From assembly GCA_016873995.1 (NCBI GenBank), contig VGVR01000033.1:1-38654 (forward strand): a DNA stretch of 38,654 nt. Direction: 5' to 3'. Position 1 is the stretch's first letter, and each line of letters begins with the position of its first letter. This document shows, in pieces, positions 6,646 through 14,793 of the stretch. Below the pieces are notes generated by a model, which saw nothing but the letters and a program-made list of their open reading frames with translations, was not told the DNA's origin and searched no databases. Source of the DNA: Gemmatimonadota bacterium (GTDB taxonomy: Bacteria > Gemmatimonadota > Gemmatimonadetes > Longimicrobiales > Gaopeijiaceae). The position numbers were made by a program, and so were the translations under genes.

Positions 6646-8810
6646 CGCGATATGGCCACAGTGGCGCCCACGTAGAACGTGCGGCCGGGGCCCGGCTCGT
6701 AGAAGCGCACGTTCGTGTGGTTGGCCGTCGGCGCGAAGGCGTTCGGAACGATGGACGCCATGTACCGCCTGTCCAGCAGGTTCTGCACGCCCACGAACGG
6801 AGAGACCTCGAAGCCACCGAGCTGGACAGAGGTGCCGCCCGCCCGGGCGCCCACCAGCGTGTACGCCCGCGTGAACCCGTTCTGACTGCCGCCGGCTGTT
6901 GGCGTCGGGCAATTGCGTGCAGCGTCGAGCACGACGAGGCAGTTGCGGTCGTTCACGGCCATCTCGTCCGTATACTCGGCGCTGACGTCCAAGTACCAGT
7001 CGCCCTGTGTGGCCCGGATGCTGGCCTGCAGCTGCTTCGGTGCCAGACCCGGCACCTTCTTGCCCGCGATGTTGACTCCGTACCTGTCGGTCGCCTCCTT
7101 GAAGGTGGCGTCGGTGTACGTGTAGGAGACCTGCCCGCTCACGAAGTCGAGGAACCTGGCGCGCACGATCGCTTCGACTCCCTTACGCTCCGAGCGCGGC
7201 ACGTTGCGGAAGTTGTCGACGCCGTCCGTGTTGTCCTGCAAACTCAGGATCTCGTTCTCGAGCTTCATCATGAAGCCCGTGGCCTCGAAGGAGATCCGGT
7301 CGGAGACGGTTCCCCGGACGCCAGCTTCGAGCGTCCGGCCGGTGGTCGGCTCGAGCGTCGTGTTGAATCCACCCACGCCGGCCTTCTGATTGCCGAGCTC
7401 GACCGTGGTCGGCGTCTCGAAGGACGTGGCCACGTTGGCGAACACGCCGAGCTGGGGCGCCACGCTCACGTGAACGCCGAGCGAGCCGCTCAGGTTGTTC
7501 ATGTCGCGCCCGCCCGAATTGTCGACGTTGTTGATCGTGGGCCGAATGTAGAAGTCCTGGACCTCGAAGCGAGTGAAGTCGTAGCGGCCGGCGCCGACCA
7601 ACTCCACACGGTCCTGGAGAGGCACGGTGACCTGCATGAATCCTCCGGCGCTCTGGACCTTCTCCGTCTGGTTGACCAACACCGTGTCGGGCTTGCCGCC
7701 GCGGTTGTAGTACTCCCGCCGGTCGTCGTCCTGACGGTCGTATTCCCCGCCGACGAGCAGGCGGACGCTGCCGACGTCACGACCCAACGTGACGCGCGCG
7801 CCGGAGGCCCTCCGGTCGGCATCGATGAACTCGACGGGAATGGGGTTGCTGAAATCGCGCGTGAGGCCATACACGGCTGCGCTCGCATCGAAACCGGCGG
7901 CGGGTCCCGTCCAAGAGACGCCGAGCTGCGCCTGCTGCACTTCCTTGCCGGTCAAGTCGCGCTTGTAGAACGGATGGATCTGATCCGGCTCCGCGTTGAA
8001 CGCTGAGCGGCTGATGGACCCGGGGCTCTCGGCGTCGAGGCTGAGATGGTTCACGGTGATCCCCAGCTCACCTCCCGCGAAACCCTGCTCGAGCCGCGCG
8101 TTGATGTGGGTGCGATCGGCCCCGCCGTACGATGAGTCGGGGTTCTCGACGACGCCGAAGTGCCGGAAGCCGTCGTAGTTCAGTCGATCGACGCTGACCA
8201 GATACGCTCCGTTGCCGACCGTCCCCGAGGTCAGGCTCTGCAGCCGCAGGAGGCCGAAGCTGCCGGCGACCGCGGTCGCTTCCTGCCGCGCAGGTGACTG
8301 GGCCGAGAGCGCTGTCTCGAAGCTCAGCACGCCTCCGGCGGCATTGCCATAGATCGCCGAGCCCGGTCCGCGCAGCGCCTCGACGCGCCCCAGCGATGCG
8401 AGGTCCAAGTGGTCGAGGGTGGACTGGCCATCGGCGAGCGTCGCCGGGATGCCATCGACCGTGATGTTGATGCCGCGGACGCCGAACTGGGCGCGAGACC
8501 CGAACCCGCGAATGGTCACGCGCTCACCGACCGCGTAGTTGAAGCGGTTCTGCACTTGCACGCCCGGGAGGCTCTGCAGGGTCTCGTCGAGGAACATCCC
8601 CGTCTTGCCGACACGGAGATCGCTCAGCCCGACTACGGAGACGGGGTAAGGAGACCGCCCGAAGCGGATCGGCGTGCCGACGACCGACACGATCACCGAG
8701 TCGAGATTGAAGGCAGGCACCGTGTCGGACTGGTTCTGCGCGGCGACGGGTGCCGCGGGGAGGGCCAGGAGGGCGCCGAGGAGGAGCGAGCGGATGTGGA
8801 AGCGATTCAT
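6642..8810 (-). CDS. TonB-dependent outer membrane receptor
   Basis: The 722-residue protein begins MNRFHIRSLLLGALLALP with a signal peptide ending near PVAAQNQ. The plug domain covers about residues 45-165, with VTIRGFGSRAQFGVRGINI and the ALRGPGSAIYGNAAGGVLSF segment typical of TonB receptors. A 22-strand-type barrel follows, with segments such as GVSWTGPAAGF and a C-terminal strand GRTFYVGATVAISR. These receptors import siderophores, vitamin B12, sugars or metals using TonB energy. The substrate is not evident, and no ligand-specific genes are adjacent. No cobalamin riboswitch is visible upstream. The start is set by the ATG at 8808-8810. The downstream small barrel-like gene overlaps its stop codon. 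Confidence 0.93.
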   Translation of the reverse strand: MNRFHIRSLLLGALLALPAAPVAAQNQSDTVPAFNLDSVIVSVVGTPIRFGRSPYPVSVVGLSDLRVGKTGMFLDETLQSLPGVQVQNRFNYAVGERVTIRGFGSRAQFGVRGINITVDGIPATLADGQSTLDHLDLASLGRVEALRGPGSAIYGNAAGGVLSFETALSAQSPARQEATAVAGSFGLLRLQSLTSGTVGNGAYLVSVDRLNYDGFRHFGVVENPDSSYGGADRTHINARLEQGFAGGELGITVNHLSLDAESPGSISRSAFNAEPDQIHPFYKRDLTGKEVQQAQLGVSWTGPAAGFDASAAVYGLTRDFSNPIPVEFIDADRRASGARVTLGRDVGSVRLLVGGEYDRQDDDRREYYNRGGKPDTVLVNQTEKVQSAGGFMQVTVPLQDRVELVGAGRYDFTRFEVQDFYIRPTINNVDNSGGRDMNNLSGSLGVHVSVAPQLGVFANVATSFETPTTVELGNQKAGVGGFNTTLEPTTGRTLEAGVRGTVSDRISFEATGFMMKLENEILSLQDNTDGVDNFRNVPRSERKGVEAIVRARFLDFVSGQVSYTYTDATFKEATDRYGVNIAGKKVPGLAPKQLQASIRATQGDWYLDVSAEYTDEMAVNDRNCLVVLDAARNCPTPTAGGSQNGFTRAYTLVGARAGGTSVQLGGFEVSPFVGVQNLLDRRYMASIVPNAFAPTANHTNVRFYEPGPGRTFYVGATVAISR

Positions 8811-8882
8811 GGCGGAGTCCAGAGGCTTGGATTCTTGGATTCGACGAAGCCTGCACCTGCTCCGTCGGGCGGGGCTGCCCGC

Positions 8883-8888
8883 ATGATA
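8883..8888 (-). promoter_or_regulatory. Possible -10 element (TATCAT) for the TonB-receptor operon
   Basis: On the minus strand TATCAT lies about 72 bases before the receptor ATG and is one of few AT-rich hexamers in this GC-rich leader. No good -35 sits 16-18 bases upstream. Treat it as a weak candidate. Confidence 0.25.
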
Positions 8889-8953
8889 CAGTGGGCGGCG
8901 GGTTTGCGCCTCTGTTGACTGGTCAGGTGCCGGGGTAGCCGGGGCGCCGCGGG

Positions 8954-8983
8954 CTGACGGCCCCCGCCGGCCGTCGCTAGCTT
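8954..8983 (+). promoter_or_regulatory. Promoter of the Xaa-Pro aminopeptidase gene, probably leaderless
   Basis: CTGACG (8954-8959) resembles a -35 box and TAGCTT (8978-8983) a -10 box, with an 18-base spacer. Only seven bases separate the -10 from the ATG at 8991. Transcription would therefore begin at or next to the start codon, and no ribosome binding site is present. The same geometry is found upstream of dapF. Confidence 0.5.
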
Positions 8984-8990
8984 GGCGGCC

Positions 8991-10328
8991 ATGAACCGCC
9001 CGGAAGCGCTCGACACCCCCACAGCCGTGCTGGAATCGAGGCGGAAAGCCGTGCTTTCCGTCCTTGGCCGGGGCGTGCTCGTGCTGCAGGCAGCCCCCAT
9101 CCAGTTCAGCTCGCGGGATGGCGAGCGGCCCTACCACCCCGACCGTGAGCTCTTCTATCTGACGGGCGCGACCGAGCCGAAGACCGTCGCCGTCCTGGTC
9201 GGAGGCGACGAGCCGCGCCTGGTGATGTTCGTGCGCGAGCGCGATGCCGAGGCCGAGCTCTGGAGCGGGATCCGCCTGGGGCCCGAGCGCGCGAGGGAGC
9301 GCTTCCACCCGGACGAGTGCCACCCGCTCTCCGAGGTCGGCAAGCTCCTTCCAGACCTCCTGAAGGCGGGCGACCGCATCCACTACCGGCTCGGTCGGGG
9401 GGACGAGGTCGAGCGGCACGTGCTCAGGGCGCTCGGGTTCCGCCGGGCTCGCGGTGCGCGGACAGGGACCGGACCGCTCGCGGTGGTCGATCCGGGTGCC
9501 GTTCTCGACGACCTGCGCGTCGTGAAGGATGCCCACGAGCTCGCCCTGCTACGGCGCGCAGCCGAGGTGACCGTCGAGGGACATCGGGCCGCGGCCGGCG
9601 CCATCGCTCCGGGGGAGGGGGAGTGGGCGGTGGAGGCGGCGCTCCAAGCGGCGTTCCGCAGCGGCGGAGCGGGCGGGGTGGGGTACGAGTCGATCGTGGG
9701 TTCGGGCGCGAACGCGTGTGTGCTGCACTACGTGGACAACGCGAGCATCATCGAGCGCGACGCGCTGGTGCTCATCGACGCGGGTGCGGAGTACGGGCTC
9801 TATCATGGCGACGTCACACGCACCTATCCTGCGAGCGGGCGCTTCGTGGGCGCCGGGCGAGAGATCTACGAGCTCGTGGAAGCGGCCCGCGTGGCCGCGG
9901 TTGCAGCGGTGCGCCCGGGCGCCCCGGTCGGGGACGTGCACACCGCCGCTACGCGAGTGCTCGTCGAGGGCCTCGTGCATCTCCGCGTCCTTGACGGCGA
10001 CGTCGATCAGCTCATCAAAGACGAGAAGCACAAGCCGTTCTACCCGCATCAGACGGGGCACTGGCTCGGACTCGACGTGCACGACCCCGGCGACTACGCG
10101 CGCGACGGCGTCTCGCGGAAGCTCGAGCCGGGCATGGTCTTCACGGTCGAGCCCGGTCTCTACTTCCGCCCCGATCACGAGGCCACGCCGGCGCGTTTCG
10201 CGGGGATCGGCGTGCGCATCGAGGACGACGTGGCGGTCACCCAGCGCGGCTGTGAGGTGCTCACGCGCTCGCTCCCCACCGCCGCCGACGACGTGGCCGC
10301 GCTCGTGCGGAGCGCGCGGGGCCGCTGA
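8991..10328 (+). CDS. pepP: Xaa-Pro aminopeptidase (M24B metallopeptidase)
   Basis: This enzyme removes an N-terminal residue preceding proline. The 445-residue protein has an N-terminal creatinase-type domain (YHPDRELFYLTG) and a C-terminal pita-bread domain. All five metal-ligand segments are present: LIDAGAEYG and HGDVTRTYP (two Asp), HQTGHWLGLDVHD (His), FTVEPGLYF (Glu) and VRIEDDVAV (Glu). I start it at the ATG at 8991; an in-frame TTG at 8982 is less likely, because the -10 box overlaps it. A MetF-like gene begins seven bases after its stop, so the two are probably one transcription unit. Confidence 0.9.
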   Translation: MNRPEALDTPTAVLESRRKAVLSVLGRGVLVLQAAPIQFSSRDGERPYHPDRELFYLTGATEPKTVAVLVGGDEPRLVMFVRERDAEAELWSGIRLGPERARERFHPDECHPLSEVGKLLPDLLKAGDRIHYRLGRGDEVERHVLRALGFRRARGARTGTGPLAVVDPGAVLDDLRVVKDAHELALLRRAAEVTVEGHRAAAGAIAPGEGEWAVEAALQAAFRSGGAGGVGYESIVGSGANACVLHYVDNASIIERDALVLIDAGAEYGLYHGDVTRTYPASGRFVGAGREIYELVEAARVAAVAAVRPGAPVGDVHTAATRVLVEGLVHLRVLDGDVDQLIKDEKHKPFYPHQTGHWLGLDVHDPGDYARDGVSRKLEPGMVFTVEPGLYFRPDHEATPARFAGIGVRIEDDVAVTQRGCEVLTRSLPTAADDVAALVRSARGR

Positions 10329-10335
10329 CTCGACC

Positions 10336-11184
10336 GTGCCCGACGCGCTGATCCTCGAGGCCCTCGCGAAGCCGGGGCCGCTCGTGTCGGTGGAGCTCCG
10401 CCCCCCGCGCACCGACGTCGACCCGTCCGGCAGCATGTCCGCATGGATCGACCTGCACCACTCGCTCGGCCGCCTCACGCGCGACGGCCTCTTCGTCTTC
10501 CTCACGGACAACGCGGTGGGCGCGGCGGAGGAGGAGAATCTCGCGCACGTCGGCGCCAACGTGGGCGACTCGGTCGATCTGCGGCGCATCGTGCCCATCC
10601 TCACCACCAAGCACACGCTCGAGTACTGCGAGACGTTCGCCAAGCGCGCGGCCTCGGACGGCTTCGATGCGCTCACCGTGCTCGGCGGGGATACGTCCGT
10701 GGGTGCGCCGCGCTGCGTGCCGCACGGTCGCGACCTGCGCGAGATCCTGCGGGCGCGCGTGCCGTCGCTGGCACTCGGCGGGTGGGTGAACCCGCACCGT
10801 GCGGCCGAGGAACAGGTGCGCTTCATCACTCCGCCGCGTGCCGTTGCCGAGTTCGCGCTCAGCCAGGTCGTGTCGCACCACTCGCTCGCGGGCGTCGAGG
10901 CGCTGCTCGAGGCGATGGAAAGGGGCGGCGTGCGCGTGCCCGTCGCGTTCGGGGTGTTCCTGTACCGGAGCGCGAACCCGCAGACGCTCGGAACGCTGTC
11001 GAGGTTCTTCCCGGTGCCCGTGGAGGCGCTCACGCGCGAGTTCGCGGCCGGCGCGTCCGCCGAGGAGATCTGCGCTCGCTCGATCCGTGAGCTGCGCGCC
11101 GCAGGCGCCGAGAAGATCTACGTGAGCAACCTGGGGAACCGGGGGGCGGGGAGGCGGCTCATGAAGGTCCTGGAGCGGGTATGA
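10336..11184 (+). CDS. Methylenetetrahydrofolate reductase-like protein (divergent MetF)
   Basis: This 282-residue protein starts at GTG 10336 (MPDALILEALAKPG). It shows the MetF order of segments: LVSVELRPPR near the N-terminus (MetF has SFEFFPP), FDALTVLGGD in place of the usual LRGD loop, and a C-terminal region running from FGVFLYRSANPQTLGTLS to AAGAEKIYVSNLG. It is therefore a TIM-barrel protein of the 5,10-methylene-THF reductase superfamily, but clearly diverged. It might reduce methylene-THF or act on another folate-linked substrate. A second, canonical MTHFR domain sits in the YitJ-like gene at 14794-16647. Its stop overlaps an ATG of a very short frame (11181-11237). Confidence 0.72.
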   Translation: MPDALILEALAKPGPLVSVELRPPRTDVDPSGSMSAWIDLHHSLGRLTRDGLFVFLTDNAVGAAEEENLAHVGANVGDSVDLRRIVPILTTKHTLEYCETFAKRAASDGFDALTVLGGDTSVGAPRCVPHGRDLREILRARVPSLALGGWVNPHRAAEEQVRFITPPRAVAEFALSQVVSHHSLAGVEALLEAMERGGVRVPVAFGVFLYRSANPQTLGTLSRFFPVPVEALTREFAAGASAEEICARSIRELRAAGAEKIYVSNLGNRGAGRRLMKVLERV

Positions 11185-11237
11185 GGGTGCGCATCAACCC
11201 CGACGCCGTCACCGGGCGCTGCCCACCCGGGGGCTGA
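11181..11237 (+). other. 18-codon frame coupled to the MetF-like gene; remnant or leader-like
   Basis: An ATG at 11181 overlaps the MetF-like stop (ATGA) and reads MRVRINPDAVTGRCPPGG before TGA. The four-base overlap copies the junctions of real operon partners in this window. The frame may be the stub of a truncated gene or chance. A GC-rich hairpin (CCGGG near 11211 with CCCGG near 11226) lies inside it. Confidence 0.2.
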
Positions 11238-11304
11238 CGGCCGATTTCGGCATTCCTGCGTCCCGGACCGGTGTCGATCGTAGGACGGGAATCTCGGCCC
11301 GTAG

Positions 11305-11325
11305 ACCTAGCTAATCTAGCTAGGT
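11305..11325. promoter_or_regulatory. Palindromic operator of the toxin-antitoxin operon
   Basis: ACCTAGCTA (11305-11313) and TAGCTAGGT (11317-11325) form a perfect 9-base inverted repeat with a 3-base centre, ending 17 bases before the antitoxin ATG. It is AT-rich against a GC-rich background and overlaps the likely promoter. Phd/YefM antitoxins repress their own operon through such palindromes, so this is the expected autoregulatory site. Confidence 0.7.
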
Positions 11326-11342
11326 GGCCTCATCTTCCACCG

Positions 11343-11579
11343 ATGAAGGTCGTGAACGTGCACCAAGCGAAGACGGAGCTCTCGAAGCTCCTCGAGCGGG
11401 CCGAGGCGGGCGAGGACGTCGTGATCGCCCGGGCCGGCACGCCCGTGGCGCGCCTCGTCCCCGTGCGAGCCGGCCAGCGACGTCCGGGGCGGTTGAAGGG
11501 GAAAGTCCGCATGTCCGAGGACTTCGATGCTCCGCTCCCGGGAGAGATGCGCCGCGCGTTCGGGGAGTCGGACCGGTGA
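11343..11579 (+). CDS. Type II antitoxin, Phd/YefM family
   Basis: The 78-residue protein starts at the ATG at 11343 and reads MKVVNVHQAKTELSKLLERA, the typical Phd/YefM N-terminal DNA-binding fold. VVIARAGTPVARLVPV follows, as in many family members. The C-terminal part (RMSEDFDAPLPGEMRRAF) would wrap and neutralise the toxin. Its TGA overlaps the GTG start of the PIN-domain gene, the usual antitoxin-first arrangement. The 21-base palindrome just upstream is the likely target of its repression. The open frame upstream of 11343 covers the operator and is not used. Confidence 0.9.
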   Translation: MKVVNVHQAKTELSKLLERAEAGEDVVIARAGTPVARLVPVRAGQRRPGRLKGKVRMSEDFDAPLPGEMRRAFGESDR

Positions 11580-11953
11580 AGCTGCTGCTCGACAGCCATG
11601 CGTATCTCTGGTGGCTCGAGGACGACTCGCGGCTCTCCGCGGAAGCGGGCCGCACCATCGCCGATCCCACGAACGTGGTGTTCGTGAGTGCAGCCACGAT
11701 CTGGGAGCTGGAGATCAAACGCGCCCTCGGCCGGCTCGAGGTCGAGGACAGCGACCTGGTCGCGGAGATCGCAGCGAACGAATTCGGCGAGCTCCCCGTC
11801 AGGGCCGCCCATGCGGCGGCGGCGGCCCGTCTTCCGGCGCATCACTCCGATCCCTTCGATCGCATGCTGATCGCGCAGGCGCACTCCGAAGGCCTCGTGT
11901 GTGTGACGACGAATCCGTTGTTCGAGCAGTACGGCGTTGCCACCGTGTGGTAG
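11576..11953 (+). CDS. Type II toxin, PIN-domain ribonuclease (VapC-like)
   Basis: This 125-residue PIN protein starts at a GTG overlapping the antitoxin stop. Conserved acidic residues are D6 (MKLLLDSHAYLWWL), E44 (ATIWELEIKRALG) and D92/D95 (HSDPFDRMLIAQA). At the place where PIN domains usually carry a fourth aspartate (TxDxxF), this protein has N113 in TTNPLFEQYG. That is tolerated in some PIN subfamilies. PIN toxins cleave tRNA or other RNA when the antitoxin is degraded. It belongs to the Phd-associated PIN group with a WxL N-terminal signature rather than the classical VapB partners. The target RNA is unknown. Confidence 0.9.
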   Translation: MKLLLDSHAYLWWLEDDSRLSAEAGRTIADPTNVVFVSAATIWELEIKRALGRLEVEDSDLVAEIAANEFGELPVRAAHAAAAARLPAHHSDPFDRMLIAQAHSEGLVCVTTNPLFEQYGVATVW

Positions 11954-11962
11954 CATTCGCGC

Positions 11963-11982
11963 GCAGTTTCAGCTGAAACTGC
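11963..11982. terminator. Perfect 20-base palindrome between vapC-like and amidohydrolase genes
   Basis: GCAGTTTCAG followed directly by its reverse complement CTGAAACTGC forms a perfect 20-base palindrome, ten bases after the toxin stop and seven bases before the amidohydrolase stop. As RNA it gives an eight-pair hairpin with an AGCT loop in either direction. It may act as a bidirectional terminator, although no U-tract follows. A protein-binding site is the alternative. Confidence 0.45.
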
Positions 11983-11989
11983 GGGCGCG

Positions 11990-13411
11990 TCACCGCCCCA
12001 GCTGCTCGAGTGCCTCCGGCGCCAGCATGCGTCCCTTCGTCACCACTCCCGCGATGCGTCGCGTGTTCCTGATGTCGGCCAGGGGGTCGGCGTCCAGGAG
12101 CACCAGGTCGGCGCGCATCCCCGGCTCGATGCGGCCCATCTCCTGAACGCCGAAGAATTCGGCGGGACGGATGGTGGCTGCGCGAATCGCATCCAGCGGC
12201 GCGAGACCTGCCCGCACCAACATCTCCAGCTCGGTGTGCAGCGCGTACCCGGGCAGCGAGTAGTTGATGGGCGTGTCGGTGCCGGCACCGATGGGGATGC
12301 CGCGCGCGTGCATCTCGCCGACCATGCGGAGGCTCCAGCCGGCGAAGATCGTGTCCTGCTGCTGCGGATCCGCGCGCCAGGCTCGGCCGGCCGCATCCCA
12401 GCTCTCCGCGATCGGCGCCGGCGCGCCCGCTACGGCGTCGAACCAACCATCGTCGACGAACGCCGGGTGCAGCGCGAACGAATTCAGGCGTAGGGTCGGC
12501 ACCTGGATGGTCGATGCCATCGTGGCGAAGACCTGCTCGCACTCGCGGGCATCGTATGCCAACACAGCGGGCACCCGTTGCAGGCCCTGCAAGCGGGTGC
12601 GGAGATCCCCACCGGCCTCGCCGGGGTCGCGGACGAATTCGCGCTCGCGGGCGGCGAGCAGGGCCGCGGGGTTCGCCGAGCAGTCGAGCTCGACGTTCCG
12701 CAGGTGCTCCATCGAGTTCACACGCGGGGCGACGTCACGCGCGCGCATGGATAGCGGCACGTGCGCGTCGATGGGCAGTCCCCGTTCCTCGCCGGCGAGC
12801 ACGAGTGCGTCGAAGACTTCCGGCGACACCATCTCGTAGATCTTGATGAAGTCGACGCCAGCGGCGTCGAGCTCGGCCACCTGCGCCCGCGCGTCCTCGA
12901 CGGTGGCATTGCCGGTGCAGATCTCCGGGCGACCGTTCCCGTCGTAGACGACCTTGGCGCCGTCGAGGAGCGGCCCGGCGAAAAAGATGCGCGGGGCGGT
13001 CGCGCCTTCGGCACGCCAGGCCTCGACCACCGGCAGCACGCGGTCTAGGAGCCCTCCGGTATCCCGGACGCTGGTGATGCCCCAACGCAGGAAGAGTCCG
13101 GGCATCGCGGGCGTGAGCGCCGGATCGTACGTCGTGTGTACGTGCATGTCCCAGAGGCCCGGGATCAGATAGCGGCCGGTGCCGTCGACGACCTGCTCGG
13201 CGTTCGGCGCATCACCTGCCGCTACGACGTCGATGATCGTGTCGCCGCGAACCAGCACCGTCCGCGCAGTGCGCGCGCCGTTCTCGGCGTCGATGACGGT
13301 GACGTTCTCGATGGCCAGGTCGACGAGCGGGACGTCAGCGGCGCATGCCGAGAATCCAACGGCGGCGGCTGCCGCGGCGAGGCGCGCGAAGCCGCCCACT
13401 TCGGACCTCAC
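11990..13411 (-). CDS. Amidohydrolase-family metal-dependent hydrolase, probable lipoprotein
   Basis: The protein has 473 residues from a GTG (13411) that overlaps the stop of the beta-lactamase-fold gene. An Ala-rich signal segment ends in GFSAC at about residue 22, compatible with a lipobox. The metal centre is recognisable: H90 and H92 in DMHVHTTYD, a lysine in DFIKIYEM, His in IDAHVPLS, His in NSMEHL and Asp in GAGTDTP. This resembles the imidazolonepropionase/prolidase-like branch (COG1228) seen in secreted dipeptidases and lactonases. The substrate is unknown. Cotranslation with a serine hydrolase suggests a joint degradative role outside the cytoplasm, for example on peptides or lactams. 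Confidence 0.88.
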   Translation of the reverse strand: MRSEVGGFARLAAAAAAVGFSACAADVPLVDLAIENVTVIDAENGARTARTVLVRGDTIIDVVAAGDAPNAEQVVDGTGRYLIPGLWDMHVHTTYDPALTPAMPGLFLRWGITSVRDTGGLLDRVLPVVEAWRAEGATAPRIFFAGPLLDGAKVVYDGNGRPEICTGNATVEDARAQVAELDAAGVDFIKIYEMVSPEVFDALVLAGEERGLPIDAHVPLSMRARDVAPRVNSMEHLRNVELDCSANPAALLAAREREFVRDPGEAGGDLRTRLQGLQRVPAVLAYDARECEQVFATMASTIQVPTLRLNSFALHPAFVDDGWFDAVAGAPAPIAESWDAAGRAWRADPQQQDTIFAGWSLRMVGEMHARGIPIGAGTDTPINYSLPGYALHTELEMLVRAGLAPLDAIRAATIRPAEFFGVQEMGRIEPGMRADLVLLDADPLADIRNTRRIAGVVTKGRMLAPEALEQLGR

Positions 13412-14676
13412 TCCTCCACCAGCGCCTGATAGACCATCGTCGGGAACTTGGTGCGGATGTCCGTGCTGTTCGGCAGCTGGTTGATCATGAGCGCGATGGT
13501 GAGGCGCGCCTCCGGGTCGACGCGGTACACAGAGCCATAGGCGCCGCCCCAGCCGAACGAGCCGACCCCATCCATGCCGTTGGCCCCGTATTGGTCCGTG
13601 GTCTCGAAGCCGAGTCCGAAGCCGAGTCCGTTTGGCGAGTGCAGCGTGCCGACCTGGTTCGTGGTCATGAGCTGGACGGTGCGGGGCGCGAGGATGCGCA
13701 CGCCATCGAGCTCGCCGCCATTCCGGATCATCTCCAGGAAGCGCGCATAGTCCGCGGCCGTCGAGAGCAGCCCCGCACCGCCCGCGAAGTTCTTGCGCGG
13801 ACCGTCGACGTACGAGCCCTGGCCACGCGGCCCTTCGGCGGCACGAACAGCACGACCGTTGTCGCTCGAGTACACGGTCACCAGCCGGTCGCGCTGCTCG
13901 CGCGGCAGGAAGAAGTGCGTGTCGCGCATGCCGAGCGGCTCGGTGATGCGGGTGCGGATGAGCACGTCGAGCGGCTGGCCCGAGGCGCGCTCGGCGACGC
14001 ACCCGAGGACGTCCGTGTTGTAGCCGTAGACCCAAGCCTCGCCGGGCTGAGCCACGAACGGCACCGACGCGAGGCGCTCCATCGTATCGCAGACTTCTTC
14101 GTCCTTGTCCGCCGTGTACCACCCCATGCCTGCGGCGGACCCGAGCCCCACCCGCTCGTATAGCGAGGCGACTTGCGGCTGCGTGCCGTAGGAGATCCCT
14201 GCGGTGTGCGTGAGCAGGTCGCGGATCGTGATCTGTCGGCGGGCAGGAACGGTCTGACCGTCGACCATCACGGTCGTCGAGCCGAACTCGGGGATGAACC
14301 GGCTGACCGGGTCGCCGAGTCCGATCTTCCCTTCCTCCATGAGAGAGAGGACGACCACGCTCGTGAGCGCCTTGGTCTGCGAAGCGATGCGGAAGACGCT
14401 GTTAGCAGCCATGCGACGCCCCGCCTCCCGGTCGCTGAAGCCCACCGCCTTCTCATAGATCGGCCGCCCATCGCGCAGCACCAGCGCGACCGCGCCGGCG
14501 AGCTCCCCGCGGTCGACGTAACCCTGCAGCACGCCGTCGAGGCGGGCGAGGCGCTCGGAGGAGAGGCCGTGGCTCGAAGCTGACGGCCGCTGGGCCGAGG
14601 CGGGCGCACCGAGTCCGACGGCTCCGGCGACGAGGAGCGCGAGGCAAGCGGCGGCGCGATGGGTGGGGCGGGTCAT
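13408..14676 (-). CDS. Exported serine hydrolase of the beta-lactamase (class C / EstB-like) fold
   Basis: The 422-residue protein starts at ATG 14674-14676, with GGAG placed seven bases upstream; an in-frame ATG at 14686-14688 is an alternative. A signal peptide ends at GAPASAQ. The catalytic S99-Q-T-K102 motif, a Tyr in YGYN (217-220) and a C-terminal FGWGGAYGS box in place of KTG match the serine beta-lactamase-like family. That family includes esterases, D-aminopeptidases and class C enzymes. Length and motif III argue for an esterase or peptidase rather than antibiotic resistance. It heads a two-gene operon with the amidohydrolase (GTGA overlap). Confidence 0.88.
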   Translation of the reverse strand: MTRPTHRAAACLALLVAGAVGLGAPASAQRPSASSHGLSSERLARLDGVLQGYVDRGELAGAVALVLRDGRPIYEKAVGFSDREAGRRMAANSVFRIASQTKALTSVVVLSLMEEGKIGLGDPVSRFIPEFGSTTVMVDGQTVPARRQITIRDLLTHTAGISYGTQPQVASLYERVGLGSAAGMGWYTADKDEEVCDTMERLASVPFVAQPGEAWVYGYNTDVLGCVAERASGQPLDVLIRTRITEPLGMRDTHFFLPREQRDRLVTVYSSDNGRAVRAAEGPRGQGSYVDGPRKNFAGGAGLLSTAADYARFLEMIRNGGELDGVRILAPRTVQLMTTNQVGTLHSPNGLGFGLGFETTDQYGANGMDGVGSFGWGGAYGSVYRVDPEARLTIALMINQLPNSTDIRTKFPTMVYQALVEE

Positions 14677-14793
14677 GTGGGTCTCCATCCGCTCGTTGAG
14701 CGGGGCAGGGTCGGACACGATGACGTCACCGTAGGGGATCCCGGGCCGCGCAGCAACCCGACGCAACGAGCGGCTCCGCGCCCGCTTCCCGAA

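Noticed and set aside
8811-8990. Cobalamin riboswitch before the TonB-dependent receptor
   Set aside because: I looked for the conserved B12-box and did not find it. One GCCCACTG-like stretch lacks the surrounding conserved core.
13408-14676. Antibiotic-resistance beta-lactamase
   Set aside because: The fold and SxxK are present, but the third motif is GWGGAYG rather than KTG. The operon partner is an amidohydrolase, which fits an esterase or peptidase better.
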